Shown here piece after piece: positions 33,593-43,807 of a stretch of 64,000 bases of DNA. Under the pieces are notes generated by a model, which saw only the letters and a program-made list of their open reading frames with translations, had not been told where the DNA came from and searched no databases. Source of the DNA: Virgisporangium aliadipatigenens (GTDB taxonomy: Bacteria > Actinomycetota > Actinomycetes > Mycobacteriales > Micromonosporaceae); the NCBI RefSeq assembly GCF_016863615.1, contig NZ_BOPF01000007.1, positions 1 through 64,000 of the forward strand, written 5' to 3'. The translations under genes and the position numbers were made by a program. Within the stretch, counting starts at the first letter, position 1, and every line of letters begins with the position of its first letter.

Positions 33593-34953
33593 GCCGCCCG
33601 GGCTTACGCGCCCTGATCGCGGGCGCGGGTCTCTCCGGTTCCCTGCTGGCCGTCTACCTGGCCCGACGGGGCTACGACGTCGAGGTGTTCGAAGGCCGCG
33701 CGGACCCGCGCGCCGTCGCCGGCGGCGACGACCGCTCCATCAACCTCGGCATGTCGGCGCGGGGAATCCGTGCCCTGCGACGGGTCGAACTGTGGGACGC
33801 GCTCGCCCCGCGGCTCGTGCCGATGCGCGGCCGCATGATCCACCGGCCGGACGGCACGCTCGTGTTCCAGGCGTACGGCTCGCGTCCGGACGAGATCCTG
33901 CATTCGATCCGGCGCAACGAGCTCAACGCCTTCCTCGTCGACCGGGCCGAGAAGCACGCCGGGGTGCGGTTCCACTTCGGCCGGCGCTGCGTGTCGCTCG
34001 ACCGGGACACCGCCGCGCTGACCGTCGCCGACGTCCTGACCGGTGAACGGCGCACGCACCGGGGGGATTTCGTCGTCGGCGCCGACGGGGCCTTCTCCAC
34101 GGTCCGCCGGCGGATGCACCACGGGCTGCCGGTCGACTTCCAGCAGACGTTCATCGACTGGGGCTACAAGGAACTGACCATCCCGCCGCACGCCGACGGG
34201 TCGGCCCGCACGCCGATCGAGGCGCTGCACCTGTGGCCCAGTGACAACGGGCTCGTGGTCGGCCACCCGAACATCGACAACTCGATCACGTGCACCCTGC
34301 TGCTGCCGCTGGCCGCCGAACGGGGCACACCCAGCTTCGCCACCCTGCCGGACTCCGCCGCCGCGACGGCGTACGCGCGCGCCACGTTCCCGGACCTGCC
34401 GGGCCTGATCCCGGACTTCGCGGCGCAGTACGACGCGCATCCGGTCGCGCACCTGGTGACCGTTCGCACCGGCGCGTGGCACCACCGCGACCGGGTCGTC
34501 CTCGTCGGCGACGCCTGCCACGCCGTCACGCCGTTCTACGGCCAGGGGATGAATTCCGCCTTCGAGGACTGCCTGGTGCTGGACGAGTGCCTGAGCCGCC
34601 ACCCCGACGACCGGGCCGCCGCGTTCGCGCTGTTCCAGGCGCTGCGCCGGCCGCACACCGACGTGCTGGCCGACCTGTCCATGCGCAACTTCGTCGAGCT
34701 GCGCGACCGGGTCCGTTCGCCGCTGCATCTCGCCCGCGCCCGGGCCGACCTGCTGCTCAACCGGATGTTCCCGCGGCTGTGGCGGCCGCTGTACGCGATG
34801 GTGTCGCACAGCACCGTGCCCTACGGCGACGCGTTGCGCCGGGCCCGACGCCAGGACGCCGTGCTCGCGGTGACCGCGACCGCCGCGCTCACCGGCGCCG
34901 CGTGGGCGACCGCCGGGTTCGCGCGCCGCCGGAGTTTCCGGGGGAACCGATGA
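33589..34953 (+). CDS. FAD-dependent monooxygenase, kynurenine 3-monooxygenase-like
   Basis: 454 residues of group A flavin hydroxylase type. The Rossmann motif is GAGLSGSLLAVYLARRGY. The middle matches KMO: DRSINLGMSARG, MRGRMIH, EILHSIRRNELNAFL and the second FAD motif GDACHAVTPFYGQGMNSAFEDC. The C terminus has a hydrophobic helix (about 425-445) followed by Arg, reminiscent of the membrane anchor of eukaryotic KMO. Expected reaction: 3-hydroxylation of L-kynurenine or a halogenated analogue with NADPH and O2. No tryptophan dioxygenase, formamidase or kynureninase gene is in the window. The start at 33589 is imposed by the GTGA overlap with the short upstream frame. Confidence 0.88.
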   Translation: MSRPGLRALIAGAGLSGSLLAVYLARRGYDVEVFEGRADPRAVAGGDDRSINLGMSARGIRALRRVELWDALAPRLVPMRGRMIHRPDGTLVFQAYGSRPDEILHSIRRNELNAFLVDRAEKHAGVRFHFGRRCVSLDRDTAALTVADVLTGERRTHRGDFVVGADGAFSTVRRRMHHGLPVDFQQTFIDWGYKELTIPPHADGSARTPIEALHLWPSDNGLVVGHPNIDNSITCTLLLPLAAERGTPSFATLPDSAAATAYARATFPDLPGLIPDFAAQYDAHPVAHLVTVRTGAWHHRDRVVLVGDACHAVTPFYGQGMNSAFEDCLVLDECLSRHPDDRAAAFALFQALRRPHTDVLADLSMRNFVELRDRVRSPLHLARARADLLLNRMFPRLWRPLYAMVSHSTVPYGDALRRARRQDAVLAVTATAALTGAAWATAGFARRRSFRGNR

Positions 34954-37900
34954 ATGGGCGCGGGATTCCGGCGCGCGCACCGGGTGCGGCGGTGCCGCTC
35001 ACCCCGGCCCAGGAACGGCTGTGGTTCCTCGAGCGGGCCGGCTTCGACGGCGCGACGTACCACAACTGGTTCGCCCACCGGCTGCGTGGCCCGCTCGACG
35101 CCGCCGCGCTCTCCGACGCGATGGCCCTCGTGCTGCACCGCCACGACGCGATGCGCACCGCGATCGTCGACGTCGGCGGGCGGGCCCGGCAGGTGGTGCA
35201 CGATCGGGTCCCCGGTGCGTTGGAGCTGGTGGAGCTGCCGGCCGCCGGGGGCGAGTCGCGGCTGCGGGAGTTCGCCGCGGCGTTCGTGCGCCGGCCGTTC
35301 GACCTCGCGCGGCCGCCGCTGCTGCGCGCCGCGCTGGTGCGCCGCGCCGACGACGACCACGTTCTCGTGGTGTGCGTGCACCACATCGTGGCCGACGGCA
35401 CCGGCATCGGGATCCTGATGGCGGAACTGTTCACCGCCTACGGGGCGGCGGTCGAGGGGAACGCGCCGCGGCTGCCGGCGCCGGGCGTGCCGTTCGCCGA
35501 CTACGCCGCCTGGCTGGCCGGCTCCGGAGCGGACCGGCGCGCGGAGGATCGGGAGTACTGGCGAACGCACCTGGCCGGCGCCCTGCCGCTGAGCACCCTG
35601 CCCGCCGACCGGCCGCGCCCGGCGAGCCCGAGCCTGCGTTCCGGCCGGCACAGCGTGACGCTCGACGCCGACCTGGTCGCGAACGTGCGGACCCTCGCGC
35701 GCGCGGAACGCTGCACGCCGTTCGCGCTGTACCTCGCCGCGCTGTCGGCGGTGCTCGCCCGGCACACCGGCGAGGAGGACCTCGTCATCGGCACCCCGGC
35801 GGACAACCGGCACACGCCGGAGCTGGAACGCACCGTCGGCATGTTCGCCAACACCCTGGCGCTGCGGACCCGGCTCGAGGACAACCCGACGCTGCGCGAC
35901 GTGCTGCGCACGGCTCGCCGCACCGCGTTCGGCGGGGTCGGCCACCGGATGCTGCCCTTCGACGTGGTCGTCGACCTGGCCCGGGTGCACCGCGGGCTCA
36001 GCCACAACCCGCTGTTCCAGGTCATGCTCGTCGTCGAGCCCGACGGCTACGGCGACCTGCCGCTGCCGCCGGGGCTCCACGCGCGGGAGTGGGAACTCGG
36101 CGCGCCGCCGGCCCGCTTCGACCTGACGCTGATCGTCGTCAACGGCCCGCGGGTGACGTTCGTGGTGGACTACGCCGCCGAGCTGTACGAACCGGAGACG
36201 ATCGCGCGCTTCACCGACCACCTGATCCGGCTGCTGGCCGCGTTCGCGAGCGAGCCGGGGCAACGGCTCTGGGACGTCGACCTCGCCGGCGATGCGCACG
36301 CGGCGGCGCCGCCCCTCGCGCCGCCGGCGCCGTTCGTCACCGACCTGATCGCGGAGAGCGTCTCGGCCCATCCGGACAGCGTCGCGGTGCGCGGCGACGA
36401 CGCCTCCCTCACCTACGCGGAACTGGGCCGGCGCAGCACCGCGCTCGCCGCCCGGCTGCGTGAGCTCGGCACCGGCCCGGAAGACGTCGTGGCGGTCGTC
36501 GCACCGTCCACAGTGGACAGCATCGTGGCGCTGCTCGCCGTGCTGCGCACCGGCGGCGCCTACCTGCCGGTCGACCCGACGCACCCGCCGGGCCGGGTGG
36601 CGCGGCTGCTGGCCGACGCCGGGGTGCGCGTCGCGATCGCCGCGCCGCAACGGGCGGCGGTCCTCGCCGGGTTCACCGGTACCACGCTGTCTGCGGCGGA
36701 GTGCACCGCACCGGCCGACCTGCCCGCCGGATCCGTCGCCGGAGCGGAACAGCTGGCGTACCTGATCTACACGTCGGGTTCGACCGGCCGGCCGAAGGGC
36801 GTGCAGATCACGCACGGCACGCTGGCCCGGCTGACCCGGTCCTTTGTGGACATTCACCGGCTGCGGGCGGGCGACGTGCTGTTCATGGTGCCGCCGTTGA
36901 CGTTCGACGCCTCGGTGGGGGACGTCTTTCCGGCCCTGGCCGTCGGTGCCACGCTCGTCCTGCACCCGGAGCCGGCCCGGCTCGACGGGCCCGCGCTGCT
37001 GGAGTTCACCGCGCGACACGCGATCACCGCGATCGACGTGCCGGTGTCGTTGTGGCGCCGCTGGATCGGCGACTTCGCCACCGGCGCACCACCGCCGCCG
37101 GACTGGAGCGTGTCGACGGTGATGGTCGGCGGCGAACGGGTGCCGAACGCCGCGGTGCGCGCCTGGATCGAGGTCACCGGTGGGCGGGTCGCGCTGTTCA
37201 ACCACTACGGGCCGACCGAGGCGACGGTCTGCGCCACCACCCATCACGTGCCGGCCGGCGCGGCGCCGGAACCGGGCACCCATCTGCCGATCGGCCGGCC
37301 GCTGCCGCACGTGCGCGCCTACGTCCTCGGCCGGTACGGCAGCCACGCGCCGATTGGGGCGCCCGGGGAACTGCACCTCGGCGGCGACTGCCTGGCGCGC
37401 GGCTACCTGCACCAGCCGGAGCTGACCGCCGAGCGGTTCCCGCCGGATCCCTTCGCACCACAGGGAAACGGGCGGATGTACCGCACCGGCGACCTGGTCC
37501 GCCGGCGTGCGGACGGCGTCCTGGAGTTCCTCGGCCGGGTCGACCGCCAGGTGAAGATCAACGGCCATCGGATCGAACCGGCGGAGGTCGAGGCGTCCGT
37601 CGCGGCCCATCCGGAGGTCACCGACGCGGCCGTGATCGCCGGGACCGACCCGGCCGGCCGGGACCGGCTGCTCGCCTACGTGGTGACCGGCGACGGGCGG
37701 GTGCCGCACGGGCTGCGCCGGTTCCTGCGCGCGCACCTGCCGGATCCGCTGATCCCGTCGGTCTTCACGGCGGTGCCCGCCATCCGCCGCACCGCGCACG
37801 GCAAGCTCGACGAGGCGGCACTCCCGCCCGTGGTCGACCCGGCCGCCGCGCCGGTCGTCGACCGTCCACAGGGGACGGTGGAGACCGCGGTGGCCGATGC

Positions 37901-39299
37901 GTGGGAACGGGTTCTCGGCGTCAGCCCCGGCCGGCACGACAACTTCTTCGCCCTCGGCGGGCATTCGCTCCTCGTCGCCGGTGTGCTCGCCGAGGTGCAC
38001 CGCGTGCTCGGCGTGGAGCTGCCGCTGCGGGTGATGTTCGAGACGGCCGACCTCGCCGAGTTCGCCCGGACGATCGCCGGCGGACCCGCCACCGACGACG
38101 AACCGGACCTGCGCGCGGAGGCGGTCCTGCCGGAGGACATCGTCCCGGCCCCGGCGCGGATCCCGGCCGCGACGGGCGCCCCGACGATCCTCCTGACCGG
38201 CGCCACCGGCTTCCTCGGCGCGTACCTCGTGGCCGAACTGATCGCCCGCACCGACGCGACCCTCGTCTGCCTGACCCGCGCCGACGAACCCGCGCACGCC
38301 GTCGAGCGGGTACAGCGCAACCTGCGCCGCTACGGCCTCGAACCGGTCGATCCGGGGCGGCTCGTCGGACTGCCCGGCGACCTCGGCGCACCCGGACTCG
38401 GGCTGGCCGCCGCCGACCTCGCCGACCTGGCCGCCCGGGTGGACGTCGTCTGTCACAACGGCGGCCTGGTCCACTTCGGCGAGCCCTACCACCGGCTCCG
38501 GCCGGTCAACGTCGACAGCACCGTCGAACTGCTGCGCCTGGCCGCCCGCGCCGGCGGCGTGCCGGTGCACCTGGTCTCCACGCTCGGCGTCTACCTCGGC
38601 AAGGCCTACCTCGACGAACGGGTCCGGGAACAGGACCCGCCCGAGGACCCGACCGGCGTCACCGGCGGCTACAACCGGAGCAAGTGGGTCGCCGACGCGC
38701 TGGCCCGGCAGGCCCGGCAACGCTGGCTGCCGGTGTCGGTGCACCGCCCGGCCCGGGTCAGCGGGCACAGCCGCACCGGCGCGGCCAACCCGGACGACCA
38801 CTTCAGCCGCACGCTCGCCACCTGCGTCCGACTCGGGATGGTGCCCGACCTTCCCTACGAGGAGGACCTCGCACCCGTCGACTACGTGGCCGCCGGCATC
38901 GCCCGGGCCGTCGAGACGTCGTTCGTCGAACCGGACGCCGCCGACCACCACTACTTCAACCCGGCCACCATCAGCTACGCCGAGATCGCCGCCGCCCTGC
39001 GCGAGCACGGCCACCCGGTCGCACTCGTGCCGTGGAAACGTTGGCGCGCAACGCTTCTCGACGCCCGCGCGCGCGGCGAGGCGGTGCCGCTGGACCCGTT
39101 CGTCGCGGTGCTGCCCGAGGAGACGCCGCAGCACCGGCGGCCGCGCTTCGACTGTTCGGGGACCGAACGCGCGCTCGCGGCCGCCGGCATCACCTGCCCG
39201 CCGGCCGACCGGGCACTGCTGCGCCGCCAACTCGACGCGCTGACCGCCGCCGGACTCGTCCCGCCCGCAGCCGCGGCGGCCTCAGGAGGAACGCCATGA
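34950..39299 (+). CDS. NRPS: condensation-adenylation-carrier-reductase (C-A-T-R)
   Basis: 1449 residues. C domain (about 12-445) has intact HHIVADG (144-150). A domain (about 463-960) has [31 protein letters not shown] and the A10 Lys in AHGKLDE. Reading the specificity pocket by eye against PheA gives D-A-G-D-M-G-H-V-C-K. Asp235 is present, so an alpha-amino acid is expected, but I cannot match the code. The carrier Ser is about 1006 (GGHSLL). The R domain (about 1077-1440) has the NADPH motif [11 protein letters not shown] and catalytic Tyr1241/Lys1245 (YNRSK). It is the terminal module, releasing aldehyde or alcohol. Its start overlaps the KMO-like stop, and its stop overlaps the MFS start. 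Confidence 0.93.
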   Translation: MNGRGIPARAPGAAVPLTPAQERLWFLERAGFDGATYHNWFAHRLRGPLDAAALSDAMALVLHRHDAMRTAIVDVGGRARQVVHDRVPGALELVELPAAGGESRLREFAAAFVRRPFDLARPPLLRAALVRRADDDHVLVVCVHHIVADGTGIGILMAELFTAYGAAVEGNAPRLPAPGVPFADYAAWLAGSGADRRAEDREYWRTHLAGALPLSTLPADRPRPASPSLRSGRHSVTLDADLVANVRTLARAERCTPFALYLAALSAVLARHTGEEDLVIGTPADNRHTPELERTVGMFANTLALRTRLEDNPTLRDVLRTARRTAFGGVGHRMLPFDVVVDLARVHRGLSHNPLFQVMLVVEPDGYGDLPLPPGLHAREWELGAPPARFDLTLIVVNGPRVTFVVDYAAELYEPETIARFTDHLIRLLAAFASEPGQRLWDVDLAGDAHAAAPPLAPPAPFVTDLIAESVSAHPDSVAVRGDDASLTYAELGRRSTALAARLRELGTGPEDVVAVVAPSTVDSIVALLAVLRTGGAYLPVDPTHPPGRVARLLADAGVRVAIAAPQRAAVLAGFTGTTLSAAECTAPADLPAGSVAGAEQLAYLIYTSGSTGRPKGVQITHGTLARLTRSFVDIHRLRAGDVLFMVPPLTFDASVGDVFPALAVGATLVLHPEPARLDGPALLEFTARHAITAIDVPVSLWRRWIGDFATGAPPPPDWSVSTVMVGGERVPNAAVRAWIEVTGGRVALFNHYGPTEATVCATTHHVPAGAAPEPGTHLPIGRPLPHVRAYVLGRYGSHAPIGAPGELHLGGDCLARGYLHQPELTAERFPPDPFAPQGNGRMYRTGDLVRRRADGVLEFLGRVDRQVKINGHRIEPAEVEASVAAHPEVTDAAVIAGTDPAGRDRLLAYVVTGDGRVPHGLRRFLRAHLPDPLIPSVFTAVPAIRRTAHGKLDEAALPPVVDPAAAPVVDRPQGTVETAVADAWERVLGVSPGRHDNFFALGGHSLLVAGVLAEVHRVLGVELPLRVMFETADLAEFARTIAGGPATDDEPDLRAEAVLPEDIVPAPARIPAATGAPTILLTGATGFLGAYLVAELIARTDATLVCLTRADEPAHAVERVQRNLRRYGLEPVDPGRLVGLPGDLGAPGLGLAAADLADLAARVDVVCHNGGLVHFGEPYHRLRPVNVDSTVELLRLAARAGGVPVHLVSTLGVYLGKAYLDERVREQDPPEDPTGVTGGYNRSKWVADALARQARQRWLPVSVHRPARVSGHSRTGAANPDDHFSRTLATCVRLGMVPDLPYEEDLAPVDYVAAGIARAVETSFVEPDAADHHYFNPATISYAEIAAALREHGHPVALVPWKRWRATLLDARARGEAVPLDPFVAVLPEETPQHRRPRFDCSGTERALAAAGITCPPADRALLRRQLDALTAAGLVPPAAAAASGGTP
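36507..36519. repeat. Iterated 13-bp palindrome GTCCACWGTGGAC
   Basis: Perfect copy in the A domain of the C-A-T-R NRPS, reading Ser-Thr-Val-Asp with the rare Thr codon ACA. Confidence 0.6.
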
Positions 39300-40654
39300 C
39301 GATCGCGACCGAACGCGGTGACGTGCTCCGCTTCGTCGGCATCTGGCTCACCTCCGTCGTCTCCGGGGTCGGCTCGGCGCTCACCGGGTTCGTCTTCGGC
39401 GTGTGGGTGTACCGGACGACCGGCTCGGTGACCGGCTTCGCGCTGATGATGCTCGCCTCGGTGCTGCCGAGCGTCCTCGTGGGCCCGTTCGCCGGCGTGG
39501 CCGTGGACCGCTTCGACCGGCGCCGGGTCCTCGTGCTCACCGACACCGTCGCCGCCGTGTCGACCGCCGCGGTCGGCCTCCTGTACCTCTCCGGCGACCT
39601 GCGGGTGTGGCACCTGTACGCGGCCGGTGCGGTCGGCGCGACGTGCGGGACGTTCCACCTCACCGCGTACCAGGCGATGACGCCGCTGCTGATCCCCAAG
39701 CGGCACCTCGGCCGGGCGAACGGCTTCATGCAGGCCTCCTGGGCGGCCCAGATCGCCGCGCCGCTGGTCGCCGGCACGCTGCTCGCCACGATCGGCATGG
39801 GCGGGGTGATCGTCGTCGACCTGGTCACCTTCGCCGTCGCGGTCGCCGCCCTGCTCGTGGTGCGGCTGCCGGCCGGCGTGCTGCGGCCCGAACGGCCGGC
39901 CGAGGCGCCGACGCTGCGCGGCGACCTGTCGTTCGGGCTGCGGTTCCTGCGCCGCCACGGCGCGCTGCTCGGGCTGGTGTCGGTGCTGACCGGGTTCAAC
40001 TTCGCGTTCGCCGCCGCCGGGATGCTGGTGCAGCCGCTGATTCTCTCCTTCACCGGCGTCGCCACCCTGGGTGTGCTGATGTTCGCCGGGGGCAGTGGGC
40101 TCTTCGCCGGGGCGATGACGATGAGCGCCTGGGGCGGGCCGCGCCGCAAGACCTTCGGGGTCGCCGCGTTCACCCTCGTCGGCGGGCTGGCCATGGCGGC
40201 GCACTCGCTGCGGCCCTCCGCGCTGCTGATCGGGGTGCTGGCGCCGGCGTTCCTGTTCACGCTGCCGGTCGTCAACGGCTGCGCGAACACGGTGCTGCAG
40301 CTCAAGGTGCCGACCGAGGCGCTGGGGCGGGTGCTGGGCACCGCGCACATGCTGAGCCAGGGCGCCACGCCGATCGCCTACCTGCTGGCCGCGCCGGTGG
40401 CGCAGTTCGTGGCCGAACCGGCGCTGCGTCCCGGCGGTGCGCTGGCCGGCAGCGTCGGGCGGCTGGTCGGTGTCGGGCCCGGGCGGGGCATCGCGGCGAT
40501 GTTCCTGGTGACGGGTGCGCTGCTGGTGATCCTGGCGGCCGTGGTCGCGTTCGTGCCCGCGCTGCGGCGGGTCGAGGTCGACCTGCCAGACGCCGGCACC
40601 GACGCCGACCCGGTGCGCGTCTCGCCGAGTGCCGAGGCTGCGGGCGTTCCCTGA
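39296..40654 (+). CDS. MFS exporter (MFS_3/EntS-like)
   Basis: 452 residues with about 12 membrane spans. The loop motif after helix 2-3 (GPFAGVAVDRFDRRRVLVLTD) is characteristic of the MFS_3 group that includes the enterobactin exporter EntS and many macrolide or siderophore exporters. It probably exports the cluster product. The start overlaps the NRPS stop (ATGA) with AGGAGG upstream, so it is co-translated. Confidence 0.9.
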   Translation: MTIATERGDVLRFVGIWLTSVVSGVGSALTGFVFGVWVYRTTGSVTGFALMMLASVLPSVLVGPFAGVAVDRFDRRRVLVLTDTVAAVSTAAVGLLYLSGDLRVWHLYAAGAVGATCGTFHLTAYQAMTPLLIPKRHLGRANGFMQASWAAQIAAPLVAGTLLATIGMGGVIVVDLVTFAVAVAALLVVRLPAGVLRPERPAEAPTLRGDLSFGLRFLRRHGALLGLVSVLTGFNFAFAAAGMLVQPLILSFTGVATLGVLMFAGGSGLFAGAMTMSAWGGPRRKTFGVAAFTLVGGLAMAAHSLRPSALLIGVLAPAFLFTLPVVNGCANTVLQLKVPTEALGRVLGTAHMLSQGATPIAYLLAAPVAQFVAEPALRPGGALAGSVGRLVGVGPGRGIAAMFLVTGALLVILAAVVAFVPALRRVEVDLPDAGTDADPVRVSPSAEAAGVP

Positions 40655-40701
40655 GAAAGAGATCCGGACCGAGCCGCGACGAACGTACGGAGGCGATCGC
40701 A

Positions 40702-41802
40702 GTGCCGTTGGACCTTTCCCCGGACGAGGCGCACGCGTACCTGCGGGCCGGGGACGCGCCCACGCCGATGCTGGACCTGATCGGCCTGATGGCCGCGCGG
40801 GCGGCGGCGGTCGGGACGGAACTGGGCGTCTTCGACGCGCTCGGCGCGGGACCGCGCGGCGCCGCGGAACTCGCCGCCGAACTGGCGGCCGATCCGGTCG
40901 GGCTGCCCGCCCTGCTCGACGTGCTGGTCGCGGTCGGCTACCTGAGCCACGACGGGCACTCCTACGCCAACCGGCCGGCCGCCGATCGGTGGCTGCGCGG
41001 CGACTTCGCGAACGTGCTGACGCTGTGGGTGTCGATCGTCGGCGACCTGTGGGGCGACCTGGCGACGACGCTGCGCGGCGGCACCCCGCACGTCGACTTC
41101 TACACCTGGCTCGCCAAGGAACCCGACCGGCTCGAACGCTTCCAGCGGCTGCAACGCGGCCTCGCCGGACAACTGGCGGCGGAGGTGGTCGAGCGCGCGC
41201 CGCTGCCGCCGAACGCCACCCGCCTGCTCGACCTCGGTGGCGGGCACGGCGGCTACAGCGTCGCGTTCTGCCGGCGGCATCCCGGGTTGGCGGCCACGGT
41301 GCTGGACCTGCCGGCGGCCCTGCCGGTCGGCGCCTCGAGCGTCGCCGCGCAGGGGCTGGCCGAACGGATAACGTTCCGCGCCGGCGATCTGGCCCACCGC
41401 GTGGACGAGCGCGACCACGACGTCGTGCTGCTCTTCAACGTGGTGCACGGATTCGCCGAGGAACGGGCCCGGGCCCTGGTGTGCGCCGCCGTGGCGGCGG
41501 TCCGGCCGGGCGGCACGGTCCTGGTGCTCGAGACGGCGCCGCTGCCGAATGCGTCCACTGTGGACGATGCCTTCACCCGCTGCTTCTCGCTCAACCTGTG
41601 GCATACCCAGGGCGGGCGGGTGTATCCACCGGCGACGCTGGCCCGCTGGCTGGTCGAGGCGGGCTGCGAACCGCCGGAAACCGTTGCGCTGCAACGCTCT
41701 CCGTCACACGTCCTGCTGACGGCCCACCGGGCCGCGGCCGGAATCGGCGGCGGTGCCGCGGTTGAGGGAGGTCGCACGCTGATGGAGGGAAGCGCGTCAT
41801 GA
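40702..41802 (+). CDS. SAM-dependent O-methyltransferase
   Basis: 366 residues of the class I small-molecule O-methyltransferase family (Methyltransf_2 type). An N-terminal helical dimerisation/winged-helix part (about 1-110, ELGVFDALGAG) precedes a Rossmann domain with the SAM motif LLDLGGGHGGYS. The acidic/polar strand LFNVVHGF stands where plant-type OMTs have a catalytic His: NVVHG supplies that His. It may methylate the phenolic OH created by the KMO-like enzyme, which is inference from context. GGAGG precedes the GTG at 40702. Its stop overlaps the flavin reductase ATG. Confidence 0.88.
   Translation: MPLDLSPDEAHAYLRAGDAPTPMLDLIGLMAARAAAVGTELGVFDALGAGPRGAAELAAELAADPVGLPALLDVLVAVGYLSHDGHSYANRPAADRWLRGDFANVLTLWVSIVGDLWGDLATTLRGGTPHVDFYTWLAKEPDRLERFQRLQRGLAGQLAAEVVERAPLPPNATRLLDLGGGHGGYSVAFCRRHPGLAATVLDLPAALPVGASSVAAQGLAERITFRAGDLAHRVDERDHDVVLLFNVVHGFAEERARALVCAAVAAVRPGGTVLVLETAPLPNASTVDDAFTRCFSLNLWHTQGGRVYPPATLARWLVEAGCEPPETVALQRSPSHVLLTAHRAAAGIGGGAAVEGGRTLMEGSAS
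41553..41565. repeat. Iterated 13-bp palindrome GTCCACWGTGGAC
   Basis: Perfect copy in the methyltransferase gene, reading Ser-Thr-Val-Asp with the rare codon ACT. Confidence 0.6.
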
Positions 41803-42329
41803 ACGGCGTCACGGGGGCCGAGTACCGGGCGCTGATGAGCGCGTTCCCGACCGGGGTCGCGGTCGTCACCGCGCTCGACGCGGCCGGGCAGCCGCACGGC
41901 ATGACCTGCACGTCACTGAGCAGCGTGACGGTCGACCCGCCGACCCTGCTCGTCTGCCTCGACGTGCGCAGCGGCACCCTCGCCGCGATCCGCGCCGGCG
42001 GCTGGTTCGCCGTCAACCTGCTGCACGAGGACGCCCGCGACGTCGCGGAACTGTTCGCGGCACCGGTGCCCGACCGGTTCCGCCGCACCGCGTCCCGGCC
42101 GTCGCCGACCGCCGGCGTCCCCTGGCTGACCGGCGCCGCGATGGCCGTGGCCGAGTGCCGGGTCAGCCGCCGGATCGGCGCCGGCGACCACGACGTCGTC
42201 TTCGGCGAGGTCGTGACGACGGCACACACCGGCGATCCGCCGCTGCTCTACGGCCACCGCCGCTTCTGCGCCTGGCCGGGCGGCGGGTCCGCCCCGGCGG
42301 CGGCGCTCGCCACGGAGCCGGGCCGATGA
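41799..42329 (+). CDS. Flavin reductase (HpaC/RebF-like)
   Basis: 176 residues of the short-chain flavin reductase family. Motifs: FPTGVAVVTA, GMTCTSLSSVTVDPPTLLVCL and the closing YGHRRF. It makes free FADH2 from NAD(P)H and FAD for two-component flavoenzymes. The tryptophan halogenase at 44541 needs exactly this partner, so that pairing is likely. The gene is coupled by 4-base overlaps to both neighbours. Confidence 0.9.
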   Translation: MNGVTGAEYRALMSAFPTGVAVVTALDAAGQPHGMTCTSLSSVTVDPPTLLVCLDVRSGTLAAIRAGGWFAVNLLHEDARDVAELFAAPVPDRFRRTASRPSPTAGVPWLTGAAMAVAECRVSRRIGAGDHDVVFGEVVTTAHTGDPPLLYGHRRFCAWPGGGSAPAAALATEPGR

Positions 42330-43807
42330 CGGCGCCGGGCGCCCGATGGCGGCTCTTTCCCGCCCGCGGCGTCGAGGCCGGGCGTGGTGCCGGCGCCCGG
42401 AGGCGGGGCGGGCGGCTCCCCAGGGCCGTGGTCGCGCTGGTCGCCGTCGCGGCGCTCGTCGCGCTGACCCCGCGCCTGGTGGCCGGCACCGGGGACGGCA
42501 CCGGACCCGGCGGCCTCGACCCGCTGGCCCGGTTCCTGCTGGCGGCCGCGGTCGTCGTCTTCGTCTGTCACGCGTGCGGCGCGCTGCTGCGCCGGTTCCA
42601 TCAGCCGGCCGTGGTCGGCGAGGTGCTCGGCGGCATCGTCCTCGGCCCGTCGGTCCTCGGTGCGCTCTGGCCGAACGGCACGGCGGCGCTGTTCACCGCC
42701 GAGGTGCGCTCGGCGCTGGGCCTGGCCGCCCAGCTCGGCCTGGTGACGTTCATGTTCCTGCTCGGCTGCGAACTGCGGCTCACCGGCCTGGCGGCACGGC
42801 GGCGCACCGTGGCCGTCGTCGTCACCGGCGCGATGGGCCTGACCCTCGTCGCCGGGGTCGTGGTGGCGCTGCTCGGCCACCGGCTCATCGGCGGTTCGGC
42901 GCAGCGGCCGGTGACGGTGCTGTTCTTCGGGCTGGCGCTGTCGATCACCGCGCTGCCGGTGCTGGCGCGGATCCTGGCGGACCTCGGCCTGACCCGCACG
43001 CCCCTCGGCGGGCTGGCGATCAGCTGCGCGGCCGCCGGTGACGTGGTGCTGTGGCTCGGGCTGACCGCGTTGCTGGGCGTGGCCGGGGTGGGCGGCTCGG
43101 GTGCGTTCGCCGCGACGGCCGGCGCCGTCGCTGCGCTGCTGCTCGTCACCGTGCTCTGGATCCGGCCGGCGCTCGCCGCGCTCGTGCGGTGGGCCCAGCG
43201 CCGCCCGGACGCCACCCAGCTCCTGCTGCCGGTGCTCGTCGGCGGGGCCATCGCGTACGCGGCCGCCACCCAGGTCGTCGGGCTGCACCCGGTGCTCGGG
43301 GCGTTCGTGTTCGGCCTCGCCGTACCCCGCGACTCGGCCGCCGTCGAACACGTCAACGACCGGCTGCGCGGGTTCACCATGGCGGTGCTGCTGCCGCTGT
43401 TCTTCGCCGGCATCGGGCTGGCCACCTCGGTGGCCCTGCTGGGCGGCGAACCCGCGCGCTGGCTCTTCTTCGCCGGCGTGATCCTGGCCGCTTCGGGCGG
43501 CAAGTTCCTCGGCGCCGGCGTCGGCGCGCGGCTGGCCGGCCTGCCCCGGCGGGACACCCTGCGGCTGGGTGTGCTGCTCAACTGCCGGGGCGTGACCGAG
43601 ATCGTGGTCGCGGCGATCGGCTGGCAGTACCACCTCGTCAACGACTTCGGCCTGACCGTACTGGTGCTCGTCGCACTCGTCACGACGGCGATGACCGGGC
43701 CGCTGATGAACGTCCTCGGCGACCCGGCCCCGGCGCCTACGGAACGGAAACCGCCCGACGGGCGGACTCCTCGGCCGCGGACAGCCGCTGCGCCCAGTGG
43801 GCGTTGA
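42326..43807 (+). CDS. Cation/H+ antiporter (CPA2, KefB-like)
   Basis: 493 residues with about 13 membrane spans. The CPA2 motifs are clear: HQPAVVGEVLGGIVLGPSVLG, FMFLLGCELRL, ALSITALPVLARIL and GLHPVLGAFVFGLAVPR. The N-terminal tail is Arg-rich. Such antiporters occur in some NRPS/PKS clusters and may drive export or balance ions for self-protection. Its role here is uncertain. It begins inside the flavin reductase stop and its last 71 bases run opposite the end of the unknown gene at 43737. Confidence 0.87.
   Translation: MTAPGARWRLFPARGVEAGRGAGARRRGGRLPRAVVALVAVAALVALTPRLVAGTGDGTGPGGLDPLARFLLAAAVVVFVCHACGALLRRFHQPAVVGEVLGGIVLGPSVLGALWPNGTAALFTAEVRSALGLAAQLGLVTFMFLLGCELRLTGLAARRRTVAVVVTGAMGLTLVAGVVVALLGHRLIGGSAQRPVTVLFFGLALSITALPVLARILADLGLTRTPLGGLAISCAAAGDVVLWLGLTALLGVAGVGGSGAFAATAGAVAALLLVTVLWIRPALAALVRWAQRRPDATQLLLPVLVGGAIAYAAATQVVGLHPVLGAFVFGLAVPRDSAAVEHVNDRLRGFTMAVLLPLFFAGIGLATSVALLGGEPARWLFFAGVILAASGGKFLGAGVGARLAGLPRRDTLRLGVLLNCRGVTEIVVAAIGWQYHLVNDFGLTVLVLVALVTTAMTGPLMNVLGDPAPAPTERKPPDGRTPRPRTAAAPSGR

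Noticed and set aside
33279-34046. 255-aa plus-strand frame overlapping the KMO-like gene
   Set aside because: Out of frame with the clear FAD protein, Arg/Pro-rich, and begins upstream of the predicted -35 box.
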